DNA of 16,423 nucleotides. Source: an uncultured Dorea sp. (GTDB lineage: Bacteria > Bacillota > Clostridia > Lachnospirales > Lachnospiraceae). The notes beneath the pieces are model-generated. The model was not told the DNA's origin. It saw nothing but the letters and a program-made list of their open reading frames with translations, and did not search any database. Where the stretch lies: the NCBI GenBank assembly GCA_910578455.1, contig CAJTQA010000056.1, forward strand, positions 1 to 16,423. Direction: 5' to 3'. The translations under genes and the position numbers were made by a program. The stretch's first letter is position 1, and each line of letters starts with the position of its first letter. Shown piece by piece: positions 13,243 to 16,423 of this stretch.

Positions 13243-15033
13243 ATGCAGGTTACGGGAGCAGAAGTTTTTGTGAAAGCATTGTTGTGTGAAAAGGTGGATA
13301 CGCTGTTTGCTTATCCGGGAGGGCAGGTGATTGATCTGTTTAACGCGCTGTATGGCGTGGAGGGAATCGATGTCATCCTTCCCCGCCACGAACAGGGGCT
13401 TATCCATGCTGCGGACGGGTACGCCCGCTCTACCGGGAAGGTGGGTGTATGCCTTGTGACAAGCGGGCCGGGGGCGACGAACCTTGTGACGGGGATTGCC
13501 ACTGCCAATTACGACTGTGTGCCCCTTGTCTGTTTTACCGGGCAGGTTCCGACGCGCCTGATCGGTAATCGGGCGTTCCAGGAAGTGGATACCCTCAGCA
13601 TAGTAAAAAGCGTCACCAAATATGCGGTTACGGTGAGAAGGCGGGAGGAGCTTGCCGGAACCATCAGAAAAGCATTTTGCATCGCCAGGTCGGGGAGGCC
13701 GGGAGTTGTGGTGGTGGATCTGCCGAAGGATATCCAGCAGGCTGCGGGGAGTGACGCGTATCCGGGGGAGCTGGGGGATGGTCTGGATGCCGGGCGTGAA
13801 GAAGGATTGGCGGTGGAAGGAAGAGACGGAAAAGGATACGGTGTAGGGAGCTGCGGCCATGGGATTTCCGGGGAGAGGGTGAAGGCACTGCTGGATTGCC
13901 TGAGTAGGGCAGAGCGCCCGCTTTTCCTGGCCGGGGGAGGAGTGCGGGCCGCCCGCGCCGGGAAGGAGATGACTGCGCTGGCGGAAAAGACGGGGATTCC
14001 GGTTGTCACGACGATTATGGGAATGGGGGCGCTGCCCACGGATCATCCGCTGTATGTGGGGAACTTGGGAGTTCACGGGAGGTATGCCGCGAATATGGCG
14101 GTGAGTGGGTGTGACGTGCTGTTTTCCATCGGGGTGCGTTTCAGCGACCGGATTACCGGGAAAGCGGAAGAATTTGCAAAGAATGCTGTCATTATCCATG
14201 TAGATATCGAGCCGGAATCTGCCTCAAGAGATGTGAAAGCAGATATTACGGTGAAAGCGGATGCGAAAGAGGCAATTGTGGGGCTGCTTGAGAGGGCGGA
14301 GGAATTAGAGTGTGCCGGATGGCGGCGTGAGATTCGGGAGTGGGGGAGAAAACGGCCGCTGGCATCAGGGCAGTGGGGGGAGAGCGGGGTGACGCCTCTT
14401 GCGGTTATGGGGAAAATAAATGCGCTGTTTTCCGATGCAGTCATCACGACGGATGTAGGGCAGAACCAGCTTTGGGCGACACAGTTTTTGGAGCTGACGC
14501 AAGGAAAGCAGATGCTTACTTCCGGCGGCCTTGGAACGATGGGGTACGGCTTTCCGGCGGCCATTGGGGCAAAGCTTGGAAATCCCGGGAAGGATGTGAT
14601 TGCAATCTGCGGCGACGGCGGCATCCAGATGACGGCATATGAGCTTGCGACAGCGGTAACTCTTGAGCTGCCGGTCATTGTCTGTATTTTGAATAACGGG
14701 TATCTTGGGAATGTGCGCCAGTGGCAGGAGATGTTCTATGACAGGCGCTATTTTTGCACTTGCCTGAGGCGTCGGAGGAGCTGCCCGGACATGTGCAGCA
14801 TGCCGGACGGGAACTGCCCGGAGTATACGCCGGATTTTGTGAGGCTGGCTGAGAGCTATGGGGCGCGGGGGATTCGCGTCCGGGAGTGGGGGGAGATTGA
14901 GGGGGCGTTTATGGAGGCGAAGTGTGAGCGGAAAGTTCCGGTGGTTATTGAGTTTATAATCGGGCGGGAGGAGAACGTTCTGCCGATTGTGCCGCCGGGG
15001 AAAGGGATTGGGGAGATGGTATTTGACATGTAA
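13243..15033 (+). CDS. ilvB: Acetolactate synthase large (catalytic) subunit
   Basis: A 596-residue ThDP enzyme joining two pyruvates, or pyruvate and 2-oxobutyrate, in valine/leucine/isoleucine synthesis. The N-terminal ThDP-pyrimidine domain has FAYPGGQVIDLFNALY and catalytic Glu50 in PRHEQ. The central FAD-type domain (about 210-350) includes LFLAGGGVRAA and FSIGVRFSDRITG. The C-terminal ThDP-diphosphate domain has GDG (457-459)-X24-NN (484-485). Two oddities: a long Gly-rich linker (about 168-210), and a Cys-rich insertion after MFYDRRY with Cys505, 507, 514, 518 and 525 before TPDFVRLAESYG. I recall similar insertions in some Lachnospiraceae enzymes. AAAGGAGG (13225-13232) supports ATG 13243 over the longer frame from 13192. 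No regulatory subunit gene (ilvN/ilvH) adjoins. Confidence 0.93.
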   Translation: MQVTGAEVFVKALLCEKVDTLFAYPGGQVIDLFNALYGVEGIDVILPRHEQGLIHAADGYARSTGKVGVCLVTSGPGATNLVTGIATANYDCVPLVCFTGQVPTRLIGNRAFQEVDTLSIVKSVTKYAVTVRRREELAGTIRKAFCIARSGRPGVVVVDLPKDIQQAAGSDAYPGELGDGLDAGREEGLAVEGRDGKGYGVGSCGHGISGERVKALLDCLSRAERPLFLAGGGVRAARAGKEMTALAEKTGIPVVTTIMGMGALPTDHPLYVGNLGVHGRYAANMAVSGCDVLFSIGVRFSDRITGKAEEFAKNAVIIHVDIEPESASRDVKADITVKADAKEAIVGLLERAEELECAGWRREIREWGRKRPLASGQWGESGVTPLAVMGKINALFSDAVITTDVGQNQLWATQFLELTQGKQMLTSGGLGTMGYGFPAAIGAKLGNPGKDVIAICGDGGIQMTAYELATAVTLELPVIVCILNNGYLGNVRQWQEMFYDRRYFCTCLRRRRSCPDMCSMPDGNCPEYTPDFVRLAESYGARGIRVREWGEIEGAFMEAKCERKVPVVIEFIIGREENVLPIVPPGKGIGEMVFDM

Positions 15034-15092
15034 TGAATATGTTTCTTCCAAAATACCTTTTGCCTCCAACATCATAAAATTAAGATAAGTTA

Positions 15093-15121
15093 TTGACAGT
15101 ACGCATTATACGCATTATGAT
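15093..15121 (+). promoter_or_regulatory. hicA promoter with tandem operator-like repeat
   Basis: A consensus TTGACA (15093-15098), 17-bp spacer and TATGAT (15116-15121). Spacer and -10 contain two adjacent exact copies of ACGCATTAT (15101-15109, 15110-15118). A repeat covering the core promoter is where a HicB-type antitoxin would bind to repress its own operon; that role is inference. Confidence 0.7.
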
Positions 15122-15144
15122 AGAGTAAAAAAAGGAGAGATGCC

Positions 15145-15168
15145 ATGGACGAAAAAGGAGGTATGTAA
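15145..15168 (+). CDS. Possible 7-codon leader ORF overlapping the hicA start
   Basis: ATG to TAA encodes MDEKGGM. It is preceded by AAGGAGAG, and its stop shares a base with the hicA start (TAATG). The hicA ribosome-binding site AAAGGAGG (15154-15161) lies inside it, so translation of the mini-ORF could couple to or compete with hicA initiation. It may also be a chance frame. Confidence 0.25.
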   Translation: MDEKGGM

Positions 15169-15239
15169 TGAGGTTTAGAGAAATTGAGAGAATAATATTA
15201 AAAAACGGATGGTACCCTCAGTGAACAAAGGAATACACG

Positions 15240-15347
15240 CCCTGAACCATGATATTTGGGTGATTTTCTGCGTTGTCCTCAATCGGCGTACGTCCAGTAC
15301 GCCTCAATCGTCCGCCTTGAAAATCGCCCAAATATCTATGGTCAGGG
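15240..15347. repeat. MITE hairpin one
   Basis: Arms 15240-15268 and 15319-15347 (29 bp each, 24 paired, mismatches grouped near arm positions 7-11). The apical core 15286-15302 is GCGTAC-GTCCA-GTACGC, itself a 6-bp stem with a 5-nt loop. The flanks of the core (TGCGTTG..., ...GCCTT) recur inverted in hairpin two, while the arms do not. Confidence 0.85.
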
Positions 15348-15354
15348 TCGTAGA

Positions 15355-15462
15355 GTCGGAAAGAAACCAATTTTTGTTCCTGCAAGGCACTTGACTGACG
15401 CGTACTGGACGTACGCGGAAGGAAAGCAACGCAGCAGGAGCAAAAATTGGTTCTTCTCCGAC
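15355..15462. repeat. MITE hairpin two
   Basis: Arms 15355-15383 and 15434-15462 (29 bp each, 25 paired, mismatches again near positions 7-10). The apical core 15400-15416 is GCGTAC-TGGAC-GTACGC, the exact reverse complement of the hairpin-one core. Both cores lie 49-65 bp from the element's centre (15351). Confidence 0.85.
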
Positions 15463-15661
15463 CGTGTGTTCCTTTGTTTACTGAGGGTATCAAGTAAAGC
15501 AAAAAGGTTCACATCATCAATACAGGCACCCGACCAAACCGGGAAAAGTTACAATCCCAGAACATGGAGGGGACCTGAATCCTGATACAGTGAAATCAAT
15601 CATGAAACAAGCAGGTCTTTAATTCCTGTTTGCTTAATTTTTATAAGTAGAGGTGAATATT

Positions 15662-16069
15662 ATGAAATTAATTTATCCGGCTATATTTAAGCCATTTACA
15701 GATCAAAGCGGCGGATACGTGGTAGAATTTCCAGATTTACCCGGTTGTGTAACAGAGGGAAAAAACTTGGAACAGGCTATTGAGATGGGGATTGACGCAG
15801 CCAGTGGCTGGATATTGGGAGAACTTGAAGACGGGGAGTTAATCCCCAAGGCATCTGATTATACTGAAATAGCTGCTGAAGATGGGTGCATGGTAAATAT
15901 GCTATTATTAGATATTGATTCCTATGAAGAAAAATATGGCGAAAAAGCTGTAAGAAAAAACCTTACAATTCCCGCATGGCTAAATACTTTTGCTGAAAAA
16001 AATAATATCAATTTCTCTAAAGTTTTACAAGATACCTTATTCTCTATGGCACAGGCAAAAAGCAAATAA
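15662..16069 (+). CDS. hicB: HicB-family antitoxin
   Basis: A 135-residue protein. The N-terminal partial RNase-H-like HicB domain (about 1-75) has YPAIFKPF, GGYVVEFPDLPGCVTEG and NLEQAIEMGIDAASGWI. The C-terminal DNA-binding segment is KNLTIPAWLNTFAEKNNINF then SKVLQDTLF, the ribbon-helix-helix-like tail of long HicB antitoxins. AGAGGTG supports ATG 15662; the in-frame GTG at 15653 lacks a site. The gene is intact although its toxin is broken, so it survives as an orphan that could still repress the hicA promoter or neutralise HicA toxins from other loci. It is followed by a strong terminator. Confidence 0.93.
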   Translation: MKLIYPAIFKPFTDQSGGYVVEFPDLPGCVTEGKNLEQAIEMGIDAASGWILGELEDGELIPKASDYTEIAAEDGCMVNMLLLDIDSYEEKYGEKAVRKNLTIPAWLNTFAEKNNINFSKVLQDTLFSMAQAKSK

Positions 16070-16114
16070 CTGTCTCTTCATTTGACACGCCGGTGTGATC
16101 TATGCTAATCTTTT

Positions 16115-16165
16115 ATCCAGGGAACATACTCTCAGTGAACAGTAATCTGTGTTCCCTGGATTTTA
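16115..16165 (+). terminator. Rho-independent terminator of the hicAB operon with MITE-like loop
   Basis: A perfect 12-bp stem ATCCAGGGAACA (16115-16126) with TGTTCCCTGGAT (16150-16161), a 23-nt loop, then TTTTAATTCTTT. The loop begins with TACTCTCAGTGAACA (16127-16141), which matches 14 of 15 bases of the TA plus MITE tip at 15213-15227. Confidence 0.8.
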
Positions 16166-16170
16166 ATTCT

Positions 16171-16263
16171 TTAGGTTAGAATCGATGATGGGGTAAACGA
16201 AAAAGCAGTTTTGGCATTCCAGTGAACTGCCCCTTCGTTTACACCATTTTCGATTTGACCTAA
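16171..16263. repeat. 93-bp imperfect palindrome
   Basis: Left arm 16171-16210 and right arm 16225-16263 pair over most of about 40 positions; shared blocks include TTAGGT, AATCGA, GTAAACGA and GCAGTT. The loop is about 14 nt. No coding potential. It sits between the hicB terminator and the IS66-like end and may belong to a second small element or to the insertion sequence boundary. Confidence 0.65.
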
Positions 16264-16272
16264 TTGAACAAA

Positions 16273-16423
16273 GTAAGCGTCCGGGTAGCCACTACCTATG
16301 GACTTTCAATCTTTTGTTCTTACCCATAATTATACAGGATTTTCTGTGCAGAAGCTATAGAAATCAAATGATTCCAGATAAATGGGCATGACAACAAAAC
16401 CTCAAATTTTGAGGTTTCAGAAA
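16273..16423 (+). mobile_element. Possible left end of an IS66-type insertion sequence
   Basis: GTAAGCGTCCGGGTAGCC at 16273 resembles IS66-family terminal inverted repeats, which begin GTAAGC. An open frame starts at ATG 16388 (MTTKPQILRFQK) and runs off the window. The second end and transposase genes would lie outside, so this is tentative. Confidence 0.35.
16397..16417 (-). repeat. 21-bp inverted repeat at the right edge
   Basis: AAACCTCAAA and TTTGAGGTTT pair around a single T. Read on the minus strand the stem is followed by TTGTTGT, so it could be a weak terminator for a minus-strand gene to the right. It also overlaps the open frame starting at 16388, so the two readings compete. Confidence 0.3.

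Larger units (their letters stand above)
15215..15487. mobile_element. 273-bp MITE-like palindromic element inserted in hicA
   Basis: Terminal inverted repeats of 25 bp (15215-15239 and 15463-15487) match at 23 positions; both tips read CCCTCAGT(G/A)AACAAAGGAA. TA flanks each end (15213-15214, 15488-15489), the target duplication typical of IS630/Tc1-mariner transposases. Interior: hairpin one 15240-15347 and hairpin two 15355-15462, each exactly 108 bp with 29-bp arms, around a 7-bp centre. No real coding sequence is present, so it must be moved by a transposase encoded elsewhere. Excision in silico restores hicA exactly, which independently fixes both ends. Confidence 0.9.
15168..15622 (+). 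pseudogene. hicA: HicA mRNA-interferase toxin gene, split by a MITE
   Basis: Two parts: 15168-15214 encodes MRFREIERIILKNGWY, and 15490-15622 encodes QVKQKGSHHQYRHPTKPGK, then VTIPEHGGDLNPDTVKSIMK to QAGL. Removing 15215-15487 plus one of the flanking TA dinucleotides joins them in frame as a 59-residue protein, the normal HicA length, with the dsRBD-like fold and the catalytic-His motif GSHHQY. As it stands, translation enters the insertion and stops after two extra codons (Pro, Gln, TGA), giving an 18-residue peptide without the catalytic His. HicA cleaves mRNA and is neutralised by HicB, which follows 39 nt downstream. The toxin is therefore inactivated by insertion, apparently recently because both halves are otherwise intact. 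Confidence 0.93.

Noticed and set aside
13198..14199. Long minus-strand open frame (333 codons) opposite ilvB
   Set aside because: It is a shadow of a GC-rich gene: low-complexity Pro/Arg/His composition, no domain and no ribosome-binding site, while the plus strand carries every acetolactate synthase motif.
14365..15075. Minus-strand open frame of 236 codons opposite the ilvB 3' end
   Set aside because: Same reasoning: Arg/Pro/His-rich antisense shadow with no recognisable domain.
15240..15462. CRISPR-like or tandem-repeat array
   Set aside because: The repeated 17-bp cores are inverted, occur only twice and are part of a symmetric MITE; no regularly spaced direct repeats exist.
15209..15585. 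Open frames inside the MITE on both strands
   Set aside because: They are by-products of the palindromic sequence, cross element boundaries and lack start signals.

Overview
The window looks like chromosomal DNA of a gut-type Clostridia, most likely a Lachnospiraceae-like member of the Bacillota. The grounds are strong AGGAGG ribosome-binding sites, the gene families present, a Cys-rich variant of the acetolactate synthase large subunit, and a switch between an AT-richer accessory style (about 1-8,000 and 15,040-16,423) and a visibly GC-richer resident style (about 8,100-15,035). No rRNA, tRNA or CRISPR array is visible. All family assignments rest on motif recognition by eye; no database search was run.

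Left part (1-6,130) reads as a decayed mobilizable element. It has a MobQ-type oriT-like hairpin (169-212) without a relaxase, a MerR-type promoter driving a truncated MerR gene, and an intact two-component system (899-2975, minus strand). Divergent from this is a three-gene lantibiotic-immunity/CprABC-type ABC exporter (3144-5424) with a small membrane protein behind it. Then come a small SHOCT-like gene and the first codons of a large serine recombinase that breaks off just after its catalytic Ser motif. The sensor and regulator probably detect a cationic peptide or lantibiotic and switch on the exporter through tandem direct repeats in the shared intergenic region.

The middle (6,061-7,660) is a patchwork: an unrecognised gene fragment, a DUF1801-like protein, a Nudix hydrolase, and a McrC restriction-subunit remnant with an internal deletion. 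A divergent HxlR regulator/nitroreductase pair follows (7675-8662), resembling known thiol- or quinone-stress pairs.

The resident part (8,700-15,033) holds a striking fusion of a peptidase-S51/class-I-amidotransferase-like domain with an RsmH (16S rRNA m4C1402) methyltransferase domain. After it come an AraC regulator overlapping an EamA exporter, a TetR regulator with a probable auto-operator, and an acetolactate synthase large subunit preceded by a nested-hairpin leader.

The right end (15,090-16,423) is a hicAB toxin-antitoxin locus. The hicA toxin gene is split by a 273-bp MITE-like element flanked by a TA duplication; removing the element plus one TA restores a 59-residue HicA exactly. 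The element is built symmetrically: 25-bp terminal inverted repeats, two 108-bp hairpins with 29-bp arms of different sequence, a 7-bp centre, and apical loops that are exact reverse complements of each other. HicB is intact. A terminator whose loop echoes the MITE tip, a 93-bp palindrome and a possible IS66-type end close the window.
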